DNA of 64,000 nt, from NCBI GenBank assembly GCA_024228935.1, contig JAAESX010000351.1:1-64000 (forward strand), written 5' to 3'. The DNA comes from Pseudomonadota bacterium. Lineage in GTDB: Bacteria; Myxococcota_A; UBA796; CAJQPC01. Shown here one piece after another: positions 54,494 through 63,963 of this stretch. A program made the position numbers and the translations under genes. The notes beneath the pieces are model-generated. The model was not told the DNA's origin. It ran no database searches and saw only the letters and a list, made by a program, of their open reading frames with translations. Position 1 is the stretch's first letter, and every line of letters begins with the position of its first letter.

Positions 54494-55553
54494 GAAGGGC
54501 TCCAGTCCGGTCGTCGACCGGAAGCGAGGGATCGATGTGGCGCACGCCTTCGAGCACGTGGTCCAAGGTGGTGCAGGCGACCTTGCGAAGGGCCGGCTCG
54601 TCGTCGAGCACGGTGGATCGGTAGGTGGCGGCGGAGAACTCGTAGATGCGGTCCAGGACCTCGTCCAGGGCGCCGCCGTCGCTGAATCGCCGGCAGACCT
54701 CGGCGACCTGGGTGTTCGTGGTCTCGTCTCGCGGTGTCTCAAGGATCGACAGCAGCCAGCCCGTGTCCTCGGGGTAGAGCCGCAGGTGCTCCACTACGAG
54801 CGCGCTGACCTTGCCTTCGCGGATGTCGGCGCCGACCGCGCCGCGGCCTTTCTCGCCGAACAGGTCGATGACGTCGTCCTGGAGCTGGAAGACGACCCCG
54901 ATCCGGCGGAACTCGGCCGCCAGCGCTCGCGCCTCGAGACCGTTCCGTCCGGCAAGCAACGCGGCGCCGTGCACGGGGAGTCCGAAGAACCCGGCGGTCT
55001 TGCCGTCCACGCCGCGCAGGTAGTCGTTCCAGCCGACCCGACGGCTGTTGAGGAGCGTCATCTCCAGGCTCTGGCCGCGGACGGTGTCGGCGGCGTGCTC
55101 GGCCAGGCACCGCGAGAGCCGCCACCGTGTCCCGTCGTCGGCCTCGACGTGGTCGAGCGCCAGCGTCGGCAGCATCAGCAGCAGGTCGCCGGCATTGATG
55201 GCCTGGGGGGCGCCGTACTTCGCCCACAGCGTCGGCGAGCCGCGTCGAACGGTGTCGCCGTCCTGCAGGTCATCGTGCACGAGCGAGGCGTTGTGCAGCA
55301 GCTCGCAGGCTGCTGCCCAGCCGAGCGAACCCGCCGTGGTTCCGGTCAGGGCGGCGTGTGCGGCCAGCGCCAGACGGGCTCGGATGCGCTTTCCGCCGCC
55401 GGTCAGGTGCTCGACGGCCATCGCGCCGCACCGCTCGAGGTGGCGGCCGGCAGACAGCTTGACCATCAGCGCCTCGACCTCGCTGAGGCCCGGCGCCCGT
55501 GTCGATGCGTCGGAATCGCTCGCGAGGTGCAGGACGGGGGGGGCTTGGATCAT
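54486..55553 (-). CDS. crtE: Geranylgeranyl diphosphate synthase
   Basis: A 355-residue polyprenyl synthase. First Asp-rich motif LVHDDLQDGDTVRRG, second QLQDDVIDLFGEKG, and GGGKRIRARLALAA near the N-terminus, standard for GGPP synthases. It supplies GGPP for phytoene formation. Its start overlaps the crtY stop (ATGA), its stop overlaps crtI. Product length cannot be read with certainty from sequence, but the cluster requires GGPP. Confidence 0.93.
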   Translation of the reverse strand: MIQAPPVLHLASDSDASTRAPGLSEVEALMVKLSAGRHLERCGAMAVEHLTGGGKRIRARLALAAHAALTGTTAGSLGWAAACELLHNASLVHDDLQDGDTVRRGSPTLWAKYGAPQAINAGDLLLMLPTLALDHVEADDGTRWRLSRCLAEHAADTVRGQSLEMTLLNSRRVGWNDYLRGVDGKTAGFFGLPVHGAALLAGRNGLEARALAAEFRRIGVVFQLQDDVIDLFGEKGRGAVGADIREGKVSALVVEHLRLYPEDTGWLLSILETPRDETTNTQVAEVCRRFSDGGALDEVLDRIYEFSAATYRSTVLDDEPALRKVACTTLDHVLEGVRHIDPSLPVDDRTGALHV

Positions 55554-56743
55554 GTGGCCTCCTGGAGTCCGAGAAGGGGGCGGACCAACGGGGTGGGTCG
55601 GGTCAGGGCGCGCCGGGTGACGCTGCGCTGGAGGTGGAAGGGCAGCGCCGCGAAGGCGCGGAGCATGGTTCCCGCGACGGACCCGACGGAGGCCTGGGGC
55701 CCCAGGTAGGCGTCGACGTGGCGGCGAGGGAGCGCCAGGAACGAGGACAGGAAGGCGGCCTGGTCGGACCGGCCGAGGTCCGCGACGAACCGGGCGCCCC
55801 AGGTCTGGAGCGCGTGGGCGCGGCGAGCCGACGTGGGCCAGATCGCCGTCCACATCGCCTGTGCGGCGTCTTCTGCCGACTGGTCCCACGTGGCATCCAG
55901 CGCGGCGACGAACGGTCCGGCCAGGTTCAGCGCAGCGGCCAGCTGGTAGCCGGTGGCGGGGTGGACGAGTCCGCCCGCGGCGCCGAAGCCAGGCACGACT
56001 CCGAAGTCGGGCAGGCCCGCGTCCATCGGGATCCGGCACCGCTCGTTCACCAGCAGGGGGCCTGTCCAGCCCATGCGGGCGAGGCGTGCGCGGAGGCGGC
56101 TCTCGAGCTCGGCGGAGGGCGGCGGATGCTCGCTGATCAGCGTGGTCTCCTCGACGAAGACCCGGTCCGCGTCCAGCGGGAGCGCGTACAGGAACGTCGG
56201 GACCTCGTCCTCGCCTCGGAAGTCCATCAGCAGCGGGCGGTCCAGCCCATGGCGCGCTTCGAGCGTCGCCCCCAGTGCCAGCTGGACGCGCCGGGCGGGG
56301 ACGCGCTCGACGGCGACCGGCTGGTGGCCGGTGGCGTCGATGACGCGATGCGCCTGGATTGTCTGGCCTGCCCGCGTGTGGACGACGTAGCGGTCGGTCT
56401 GCAGGTCCACGCCGGTGGCGAACGCATCGACGACTCGGGCGGCCAGCTGACCCCAGAGAAGCGCCGCGGCGCTGGTGGAGTCGAGGCGGACGTAGGCTCG
56501 CTCGAGGGCGACCGTTCCTTCGTCGGTGTGCACGTCCACGCCGTCCCAGTGTCCAGACACCGCGGGGGCCAGCGGTGTGCCCACCACCTGATCGTGGAAG
56601 AGGCCGTAGGTGGGCACGAACCCGCCGGGCCGGACCGGGCCCACGACGGCGACGGAGCGGCCACGACGTTCGGCCTCCAGCGCGCACAGCAGTGCGGCGG
56701 GCCCGGTGCCGAGGATGGCGATATCGGTCTCGAGATTGAACAT
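55550..56743 (-). CDS. crtY: Lycopene cyclase (CrtY/CrtL type)
   Basis: The 397-residue protein has an N-terminal dinucleotide fold (DIAILGTGPAALLCALEAER), VIDATGHQPVAVE, LLMDFRGEDEVPTFLYALPL, DADRVFVEETTL and GFGAAGGLVHPATGYQLA. These are the motifs of single-chain lycopene beta/epsilon cyclases. This differs from the heterodimeric CrtYc/CrtYd of Myxococcus xanthus. With CrtC and CrtD present, cyclisation at one end only is expected (gamma-carotene). First gene of the minus-strand operon; ATG chosen where the fold begins. Confidence 0.92.
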   Translation of the reverse strand: MFNLETDIAILGTGPAALLCALEAERRGRSVAVVGPVRPGGFVPTYGLFHDQVVGTPLAPAVSGHWDGVDVHTDEGTVALERAYVRLDSTSAAALLWGQLAARVVDAFATGVDLQTDRYVVHTRAGQTIQAHRVIDATGHQPVAVERVPARRVQLALGATLEARHGLDRPLLMDFRGEDEVPTFLYALPLDADRVFVEETTLISEHPPPSAELESRLRARLARMGWTGPLLVNERCRIPMDAGLPDFGVVPGFGAAGGLVHPATGYQLAAALNLAGPFVAALDATWDQSAEDAAQAMWTAIWPTSARRAHALQTWGARFVADLGRSDQAAFLSSFLALPRRHVDAYLGPQASVGSVAGTMLRAFAALPFHLQRSVTRRALTRPTPLVRPLLGLQEAT

Positions 56744-56801
56744 TTGCAAACCCTATGCACGATAGGTATACAAGGGCTGAACTTATGTCAAGGGTTTGAA
56801 C
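56744..56801. promoter_or_regulatory. Divergent crtY/crtC promoter-operator region
   Basis: Plus strand: TTGCAA (56744-56749), 17-bp spacer, TATACA (56767-56772), a good promoter for crtC; AAGGG precedes its ATG. Minus strand: a perfect -35 TTGACA at 56791-56786, with TATACC 15 bp or TACCTA 17 bp downstream for crtY. Inverted repeats: CCTAT-gcacg-ATAGG at 56752-56766, inside the crtC spacer, and CAAACCCT (56747-56754) matched by AGGGTTTG (56791-56798). The A/T content is much above the surroundings. This is the obvious binding region for the CarH-like regulator. Confidence 0.65.
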
Positions 56802-57851
56802 ATGCTTTCGATCGCCGACCCCCACGCCCCCGTCCTCGATGGCTCGCTCGACGCTCCGGGTGGCTTCGCCTGGTGGTACCTGGATCTCGTCGACGAACGG
56901 GGCAACGGGATCGTGGTCATTCCCTCATGGGGCCTGCCTTTCCTGCCAGGTCAGATGGCCTCGGCCCGAGCGGGGGAAGGGGCCCCGGCGCGCGAGCGTC
57001 CCTCGCTCGCCGTCTCCGTGTACGAGAAGGGTCTGCCCGTGTACTACCTGCTCCAGGAGATGCCCTGTGCAAAGACTATGCGTGAGGGCCACACGCTCAT
57101 CCTTGGGGACTCGATGTTCGTCGTCCACGATCACGCACTGGTCGTCCAGCTGGACGTCGAGGGGCCAGGCGGGCGGCTGAAGGGACGCGTTGACGTCTGC
57201 GGTGTCCCCCGGGCCGCGGGCGCCAAGGGTCCGCTGGCACATGCGGACCACGAGTGGTGCCCGTTCTTCGGCCCGGCGACGGGGCGCTGGGACCTCGAGA
57301 TCGAAGGCCGTCGGATGCGCGGGGAAGGCAGCGCCTATGCGGACCGGAACGCTGGGCGCGCGGATCTGGCGTCGCTCGGACTTCGCCGCTGGACCTGGGC
57401 CCGCGTCCAGCTCGGAGACCGCCTGCGCGTCGGCTACGTGATCTGGCCGCGTGACGGCGAAGTCGAAGCGATGCTGGTCGACGTCGACGCCGACGGACAG
57501 ATGGACGCCCGGCGGGCCGAGGTGGTGGTCGGAGCGTCCCGGACGAACGTCTGGGGCCTGCCATGGTGGCCCCATCTGGAGCTGACGGCGGGGCACCGAC
57601 GGATGGCGGTCGACGTGCGTCATCGGCCGGACGAGAGCTTCTTCTACCAGCGCTCCCTGGCGTCGGTCGAGACCGAGCTGGGCGAGGCGCTGGGCGTGGC
57701 CGAGCTGTGCGACGTCGATCGGATCGACGCCGCGTGGAGCCGGCCCCTGGTCGACATGGCCATCCATCGGCCGAGCGGACGCAGCAGTATGTGGTTGCCC
57801 TTGTTCGCCGGGCCGGTCGAGGGCCGGCTCAGCCGCCTGCTGGGAGCCTGA
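56802..57851 (+). CDS. crtC: Carotenoid 1,2-hydratase (CrtC-like)
   Basis: The 349-residue protein begins MLSIADPHAPVLDGSLDAPG and has GGFAWWYLDLVD, DHEWCPFFGPATGRWDLEI and GEGSAYADRNAGRADLASLG. The last matches the G-x-x-Y-x-D-x-N-x-G motif of CrtC. The enzyme adds water to the acyclic 1,2 double bond of neurosporene or lycopene ends. In this cluster the probable substrate is gamma-carotene, giving 1'-hydroxy-gamma-carotene. It is followed by crtD after one base. Confidence 0.88.
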   Translation: MLSIADPHAPVLDGSLDAPGGFAWWYLDLVDERGNGIVVIPSWGLPFLPGQMASARAGEGAPARERPSLAVSVYEKGLPVYYLLQEMPCAKTMREGHTLILGDSMFVVHDHALVVQLDVEGPGGRLKGRVDVCGVPRAAGAKGPLAHADHEWCPFFGPATGRWDLEIEGRRMRGEGSAYADRNAGRADLASLGLRRWTWARVQLGDRLRVGYVIWPRDGEVEAMLVDVDADGQMDARRAEVVVGASRTNVWGLPWWPHLELTAGHRRMAVDVRHRPDESFFYQRSLASVETELGEALGVAELCDVDRIDAAWSRPLVDMAIHRPSGRSSMWLPLFAGPVEGRLSRLLGA

Positions 57852-57852
57852 C

Positions 57853-59316
57853 GTGCCGGATGTGGTCGTCGTCGGAGCCGGGTTCGGAGGGCTCGCTGCC
57901 GCCGTGGAGCTGGCCGCTGCGGGCCGGTCGGTGCGCGTGCTCGAAGCGGGTCCGCGACCAGGTGGACGCGCGGACGAGGTCGTGGTCGATGGCGTGGCGT
58001 GCGACGTCGGGCCGACGCTGATGACCCTTCCAGACGTGGCTCGCGCGGTGTTCGAGGCGGCCGGCACGCGTCTCGAGGACGAGGTCGAGCTCGTTCGACC
58101 CGAGCCGGCGTTTCGGTACCACTTCCCGGACGGGACCCAGCTGGACGTGCACCACGACCTCGAGGACACACTGGCCGAGGTCGAGTCGGTCCTCGGTGGT
58201 CGCGCTGCGGGCGACCTGGAGCGGCACCTGGAGCGGGCGCGACGCATCTGGGGGGCCACCGCGGGCAGCTTCATCTACGGGGCCGCGCCGTCGATCTCCC
58301 GCATCGTGGGCATGGGGCCGCGCGCCTGGCTCGACCTGGCGCGCATCGACGCCCACCGAACCCTGTGGGACGTGATCTGCGAGGACGTCTCGGACTGGCG
58401 CCTGCGTTGGCTGCTGGCCCGCTACGCCACCTACAACGGCAGCGACGTCCGGCGCGCACCCGGCACGCTCGCCTGCATCGCGTGGGTCGAGATGGGCATC
58501 GGCGCCTGGGGGGTTCGCGGGGGCCTGCACGCGCTGGCCCGTGCACTGGAACGGGTCGCGCGCCGCGCTGGCGTCGAGTTCCAGTACGACACGCCGGTGC
58601 GCGAGGTTCTGCTCGAGGGCCGCGATGTCGTCGGCGTCGGCACCGAGGACATGGTCCTTCGGTCCGAGACCGTCGTCTGCAACGCCGATGCGATGCATGT
58701 CCGGGACATGCTGCCGGCGCGCGCTCGTCGCGTCATTCCGGAGCGAGGGGAGGCGAGCACGTCGGGATGGGTGGGCATCGTGCGTGCTGCGCGACGTCGT
58801 GACCGGGTCGCCCACGAGGTGGTGTTCCCGGCGGCCTACCTGGACGAGTACGCCGACCTGTTCGACCGGAGGCGGACACCTCGCGACCCGACGGTCTACA
58901 GCTGCGCGCTGGCGGTCGCGCACGGGCGCGACCGGTGGGCCGACGCCGACCCCCTGTTCGTGATGGTGAACGCGCCCGCACTCGGCGACGTCCCGGACCC
59001 GGCTCCATGGTCCCGCCTGGCCCGGCGGCGCCTGACCGAAGCCGGTCTGATGGGGGCGGACGACCCCGTGGTGTGGGAGCGGACGCCGCGGGGCCTCGCC
59101 ACGCGGTACCCGGGGACGGCCGGGGCCATCTACGGCGCGGCATCCAACACGATGCTGTCCTCGTTCCGGCGGCCCGCGAACCGGGTGGCGGGGCTCGGCG
59201 GCCTGTTCCTGGCCGGCGGGAGCGCGCATCCAGGAGGCGGCGTCCCTCTGTGCCTCCAGTCTGGACGACGGGCGGCGCGCGAACTGCTCGCCGCAGACGC
59301 CCGACGGCGCGGGTAG
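57853..59316 (+). CDS. crtD: Carotenoid 3,4-desaturase (CrtD-like, CrtI superfamily)
   Basis: GTG start one base after the crtC stop. FAD motif VVVVGAGFGGLAAAVELAAA, PRPGGRADEVVVDGVACDVG, and the closing GLGGLFLAGGSAHPGGGVPL place it in the CrtI superfamily. Linkage to crtC and divergence from the cluster's CrtI support the 1-hydroxycarotenoid 3,4-desaturase (CrtD) role. It would convert 1'-hydroxy-gamma-carotene to 1'-hydroxytorulene. A second desaturase or ketolase activity cannot be excluded. Confidence 0.88.
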   Translation: MPDVVVVGAGFGGLAAAVELAAAGRSVRVLEAGPRPGGRADEVVVDGVACDVGPTLMTLPDVARAVFEAAGTRLEDEVELVRPEPAFRYHFPDGTQLDVHHDLEDTLAEVESVLGGRAAGDLERHLERARRIWGATAGSFIYGAAPSISRIVGMGPRAWLDLARIDAHRTLWDVICEDVSDWRLRWLLARYATYNGSDVRRAPGTLACIAWVEMGIGAWGVRGGLHALARALERVARRAGVEFQYDTPVREVLLEGRDVVGVGTEDMVLRSETVVCNADAMHVRDMLPARARRVIPERGEASTSGWVGIVRAARRRDRVAHEVVFPAAYLDEYADLFDRRRTPRDPTVYSCALAVAHGRDRWADADPLFVMVNAPALGDVPDPAPWSRLARRRLTEAGLMGADDPVVWERTPRGLATRYPGTAGAIYGAASNTMLSSFRRPANRVAGLGGLFLAGGSAHPGGGVPLCLQSGRRAARELLAADARRRG

Positions 59317-59342
59317 GAGGCGCCCCTCAGCTGGAGCGCCTC

Positions 59343-59864
59343 ATGACCCTTCTCCTCCTCTCACTCGCCTGCGGCACGGGCTCGGTTGCGCTCGGCCCGG
59401 ACGACGGCACCAACGGCGAAAACAACTCGGACACCGGCCTCACCGAAGACACGGGGGAAGAGGTCGAGGAGCCCACCGGCAACGCCGCCGAGGGCAGCTG
59501 GGACGGCGACATCGAGTTCGTCATCCCCGAGTGGGACTGGGACCTCTGCACCGGCGAGCTGGAGCTCGACGTCGACGAGGACGGCGTCCTGACCGGCGAC
59601 GGCGACTGCACCAAGGACAGCGACTGGGGCGAGTACAGCTACCCCATGGAGTTCACGGGCGAGGTCGACGACGACGGGGAGATCACCGGCTCGGCCGAGG
59701 TCGAGATCGAGACGCGCGACGGCTACGAGTACATCGAGGCCGACCTGAGCGGCGAGGTCGAAGGCGACGACATGATCATCGAGCTTCGGGGCGAGCTGCC
59801 CTTCGGTGGCGGTGGTGGCGGCGGGAGCCCCGAGTTCGAGGGCTACGGCGAAGCCAGCCGATAG
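59343..59864 (+). CDS. Acidic lipoprotein
   Basis: Starts MTLLLLSLACGTGSVALGPD, lipobox Cys10, then a tether NNSDTGLTEDTGEEVEEPTG. The mature 160 residues are extremely acidic and beta-rich: GELELDVDEDGVLTGDGDCT, GEVDDDGEITGSAEVEIETR, GEVEGDDMIIELRGELPF, then a Gly run and SPEFEGYGEASR. The repeated strand pattern suggests a small beta-barrel or calcium-binding surface protein. No family recognised. It lies 26 bp after crtD. Confidence 0.75.
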   Translation: MTLLLLSLACGTGSVALGPDDGTNGENNSDTGLTEDTGEEVEEPTGNAAEGSWDGDIEFVIPEWDWDLCTGELELDVDEDGVLTGDGDCTKDSDWGEYSYPMEFTGEVDDDGEITGSAEVEIETRDGYEYIEADLSGEVEGDDMIIELRGELPFGGGGGGGSPEFEGYGEASR

Positions 59865-59899
59865 TCTTCCGCGGGGGGCGTTCTGCCACACTTGGGCGG

Positions 59900-62800
59900 A
59901 TGAACGACCGCTCTTGTCCAGCCAGGAAGGCGAAGGCTTGATCGGGCCCTACCGGCTCGACGGCGTGCTCGCCTTGGGCGGCTGGCGGACGTCTACAAGG
60001 CGACGCACAGCCAGGTCGGCTCGCGGCACGCGCTGAAGGTGTTCCGGGCCGACTCCGAGCCGTTCTGGGACGTGGTCCACAACGAGGTCCGCGCGGCCGC
60101 CGGGCTCGACCACCCGAACCTCATCCGGCTCGACGAACACGGCACCGTGCAGGAGGCGAGGGAAGGCCTGGCCATCGGCGCGCCATGGGTCTCGATGGAG
60201 CTGTGCCCGGACGGCACGCTGAAGCGACGCGCCAAGACGATGGGCTGGACCCAGCTGCGGATGGCGCTCGTCCAGGTGCTCGACGGGCTGGCGCATGCGC
60301 ATGCGCGCGGCGTCCTGCATCGAGACGTCAAGGCCGGGAACGTCGTCTTCGACGGCGGTCGGGCCGTGCTCGCCGACTTCGGCCTGGCCTACCAGTAGGC
60401 GCGTCACCTCGAGGAGTCGACCGAGTCGCCGCAGCTGGGTGGCACGCCGTCGTACATCGCGCCCGAGCAGCTGTTGGGCCACTGGCACCAGCAAGGCCCT
60501 TGGACGGACCTGTACGCGGTGGGGGCGATGACCTGGTACCTCACGTGTGGGCGACCTCCCTACAGCGGCACGCGCGACGAGAAGTTCGAGGCCCATCTGG
60601 CCGGCCAGCTGCCCGAGTACGCCCCCCGCATCGAGGTGCCCGATGGCCTGGAGGACTGGCTGTGCTGGCTCCTTCGACGGGAGACCCGCGACCGGCCGGC
60701 GTTCGCCGTCGAGGCCAGGCGGGCACTGGCTCGTCTCGGGAGTCCGATCCTCGAGCTCCCGCCGCTTCCTCGGGCCGAGACCGGGCTGGGCCTGACGTTG
60801 CTCCGTCGGCCGCCGCTGGTCGGTCGGTCCGGTGAGCGGGGGCGTCTGCTCGATGTGCTCGACGAGGTCCGCAAGGGGGCGCCGCGCGTCGTCGTGCTGC
60901 GTGGCCCGAGCGGCATCGGCAAGGCGTCGCTCGGTCGATGACTGCTCAAGACGGCACACGGGCGAGGGCTCGCCGAGGGTCTCCGTGGCTCGTACGACCC
61001 CGGCCCAGGGCGCCGGTCCGGACTCGCCCAGGCGCTCGCGACGCTCATCCGCGCCCCGTCGGACGACCGGGGCACCCTGGTGCTGCGTGCGATGGAGCGG
61101 TTCGACCACGTGCGGTCGGATCCGCTCGACGCGGTCGGGCTCGCCGAGCTGTTCTCCCCGCACGGCGGCGTCGTGGGTCTCGACACACCGGCGGCTCGAT
61201 TCGCGCTGGTGCGACGGGTCCTGGGTCACCTGGGGCCGACCGTGTTGGTTCTCGAGAACGCGCACTGGAGCGCCGAGGCCGTGCGGTTCGCGCGCGACCT
61301 CCTGGCCCGTGAGGGCGCGGCCATCCCGCTCCTGCTCGTGCTGACGTTCGACCCGGCGCTGGCGGACGAGCCCGGGCGCCGTGCGATGGCCGGTCTGGGC
61401 GCCGAGACGCTGCCGCTGGGCGAGCTGGCCGAGGGGCCGGGTGAGCGCCTGGCGCTGGGGCTCGGGCTGGAGCCGGCCCTGGCGAAGCGTGTCGTGGGCG
61501 GTCCACTGCTTCGGGTCGAGACGGTCCGCTGGTGGCTGCAGCAAGGAGCGCTCGAGCCGGGGCCGGATGGACGTCGGGCCGCGCGCGAGGTGAGGGCGCC
61601 CGAGAGCCTGGATGCCCTGTGGCGTGCTCGCGCCGATCGGGTGCTGCAGGGACATCCGGACTGGCGTCCGCTGCTCGGCGTGCTCGCGGTGCTGGGGGTC
61701 GAGGTGGAGACGGTGCACTGGGTCCGGGCCTGCGAGGCGCTGGGCCGAGAAGCCCAGCCGGCGCTGCTGGATGCGCTGTCGGCGGCCGGTCTGATCCGGC
61801 GGGACGACGAGCGCATCGAGCTGGCCCACCCCACGCTGCGGGCCGCCCTCGTACGAGGCGCGGACGACGCCCGACGCCTACACGCAGCGGCCGCGCGCGC
61901 TGTGGACGACCCAGCCGTGCAGGGGCGTCACTTCCTGGCAGCAGACGATGGCGCGAGCGCCGTCGAGCCCTTGTTTCGAGCGGCCGAGCTCGCTCGGCAG
62001 CGAGGCGAGTACGACGACGCCGAGCGCATCCTGGACCTGCATCGCCACGCGCTGGGCGCCATCCCTCGCTCGGATCCGCGGTGGGGGCTCGCCGCGGTGC
62101 GACGGGCGACCCACTGCCAGGTCCGGAAAGACCTCGACGGGATGGGCCGGTGGATCGCTCGCGCGCTCGAGGACGCCCAGGCCCACACGTGGAAGGAGGC
62201 CGAGGCCTCGGCTCGGCTGAAGCTCAGCGCGCTCCACAGGCTGCGTGGCGACCTGGCCTCGGCCTGGCGTGAGGCGCTGGCCGCCGAGACCATCGCGCGG
62301 CACCTCGAGGACCCCCGCCTGGCCCGGCGCGCCGTGTACGAGAAGATCCAGGTCACCGCGCGCATGGGCCTGATCCAGGACAGCCTGAAGCTCAGCGAGC
62401 TCTACCTGCGGCAGACGGTGGAGGGGCCGGACCAAGGCACGTCGGTTGCGCGGGCGTGGCTGCTCGTCGCGAGCGCCCACGCTCGCCTCGGGGTGGATGG
62501 GTCCGAGTCGCTGAAGAACGCCCGCGAGGCGGCGACGAAGAGCGGGGAGCGGTTCATCCTGGCCAGCTGCGCGGTCATCCGGGGTGAGGCGGCCCGGAAG
62601 GGTGGGAACGCGCTCGAGGCCCTGGCCCACTACCGCGAGGCGGAGCGGACCCTGGAGCTCCTGGGGCACGGCGACGTGGGCATCGCGCGGCTCAACATCG
62701 CCTGTTGCGAGCTGGACCTGGGCGGTCGCCCCGAGGCGCTGCTGCGCGAGCTGCTGGCCGGTCCCGGTGGGGTCCTGCTCCGGATGGGGTCTCTCGCGGC

Positions 62801-62996
62801 GCTGCTGGCGTGCCTCGCCGACCGGCCTGACGGCGAGCTCGAACAGATCCTCGAGGAGCTCGAGGGCTCGCCGCTGACCGACACGGACTTCGCGCGGTAC
62901 GCCGAGCTGGCGGCCGAGCGAGCGACCGAGGTCACACGCCAGCGCCGGCTGCTGGCCTATGCGGCCGTCCAGCGGTCCCGCCTCACGCGGCGCTGA
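59900..62996 (+). pseudogene. Ser/Thr kinase-NTPase-TPR protein with two in-frame stops and an N-terminal frame break
   Basis: The kinase domain reads LIGPYRLDGVLALGG, a frame break near 59975, then LADVYKATHS, VLHRDVKAGNVVF and VLADFGLAYQ. TAG (60396-60398) follows, yet coding continues in the same frame (LEESTESPQLGGTPSYIAPE, activation segment). The NTPase part has PLVGRSGERGRLLDVLDEVR and Walker A LRGPSGIGKAS, then TGA (60939-60941) after SLGR and continues in frame with LLKTAHGRGLAEGL. The final 638 residues are NTPase/TPR repeats and fully open. Relative of the intact kinase at 9.9-13.0 kb. Either a decaying gene or sequence errors; the intact length would be about 1020 residues. Confidence 0.82.
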
Positions 62997-63024
62997 GCCC
63001 GCCCCAGCACAGGTAGGATGGCGC

Positions 63025-63954
63025 ATGCTCCTGCTGTTCCTTGCGTTTGGACCCGGTCAGATCGGGGTCAGAGACGAGGACGAGTTCCTGTTCCCCTGGG
63101 ACCTCGACGAGGGGCACGACCCGATCTCGTACGGGTTCTCGGGGCTGAACGGCTTCCAGGACGAGCCGGGGCTCGAGGACGTGCACGAGCGCTTCCACCT
63201 GTCGGCCTTCCACACGTCGACGCGGAGCCCCAACTACGCCGAGCAGAGCCTGCTTCCGCTGGTCGAGGAGGAGAACCTCTCGGTCAACCTGCGCCTGGTG
63301 GGCGGGCCCGAGTACTACACCGACGGCTCGGGCGACTTCGACCTCGAGGCCTGGAAGGCCGAGCTGGAGCCGTGGCGCGACGCCGACCTGGACGACTTCA
63401 TCGACGACGGCACGCTGGCCCACCACATGATGCTGGACGACCTGTCTGCGTTCTCGGGGCGTGGCCCGACCGCGTCCGAGCTCGACGAGATGGCGGCGTT
63501 CTCGGACGACGTCCTGCCCGGACTCGACTGCGCCGTGCGCGAGGAGCCGGCCGATCTGCCCGTGCCCAGCTCGGGCACCTACGAGCACCTGGCGGCGTCG
63601 GCTGCGCAGTACCGGAGCCAGGACGGCGACGTCGAGGAGTTCGCGCTCCTGCAGATGCAGGTGGCGGCGGACCTGGGCATCGGCCTGATCACGTGGATGA
63701 ACCTGGCGGACGGCGGCGACGGATCCAGGGGCCAGCCGGGCTGGGACGAGGGCAACTGGGCGATGAGTGCTCAGGAGATCACGTTCAACGGACACGTCCT
63801 GACGGGCGTGCCCGAGGTACGGATGGTCATCAGCTGGGAGTACGACGGCGAGGAGGCCTGGTCGGACGGGACCATCGGCGCCGACTACTTCGACGAGGGC
63901 GAGGTGGCCGAGGCGCTCGAGGCGCTCGGGGCGCGCGCGGCGGGCGGCGAATAA
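63025..63954 (+). CDS. Secreted protein of unknown function
   Basis: The 309-residue product begins MLLLFLAFGPGQIGVRDEDE, a short hydrophobic N-terminus without a lipobox Cys, preceded by AGGTAGGA. It is rich in Asp/Glu and aromatic residues (FLFPWDLDEGHDPISYGFSG; WEYDGEEAWSDGTIGADYF) and contains a conserved-looking GIGLITWMNLADGG. One Cys (LDCAVREEP). No known domain. Codon bias fits the window. Confidence 0.75.
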   Translation: MLLLFLAFGPGQIGVRDEDEFLFPWDLDEGHDPISYGFSGLNGFQDEPGLEDVHERFHLSAFHTSTRSPNYAEQSLLPLVEEENLSVNLRLVGGPEYYTDGSGDFDLEAWKAELEPWRDADLDDFIDDGTLAHHMMLDDLSAFSGRGPTASELDEMAAFSDDVLPGLDCAVREEPADLPVPSSGTYEHLAASAAQYRSQDGDVEEFALLQMQVAADLGIGLITWMNLADGGDGSRGQPGWDEGNWAMSAQEITFNGHVLTGVPEVRMVISWEYDGEEAWSDGTIGADYFDEGEVAEALEALGARAAGGE

Positions 63955-63963
63955 GCTCGGCCC

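Noticed and set aside
60939..60941. Second in-frame TGA as a selenocysteine codon
   Set aside because: It lies after the Walker A helix of an NTPase, not in a redox site, no Cys partner is near, and another stop (TAG) interrupts the same gene. Decay or error is simpler.
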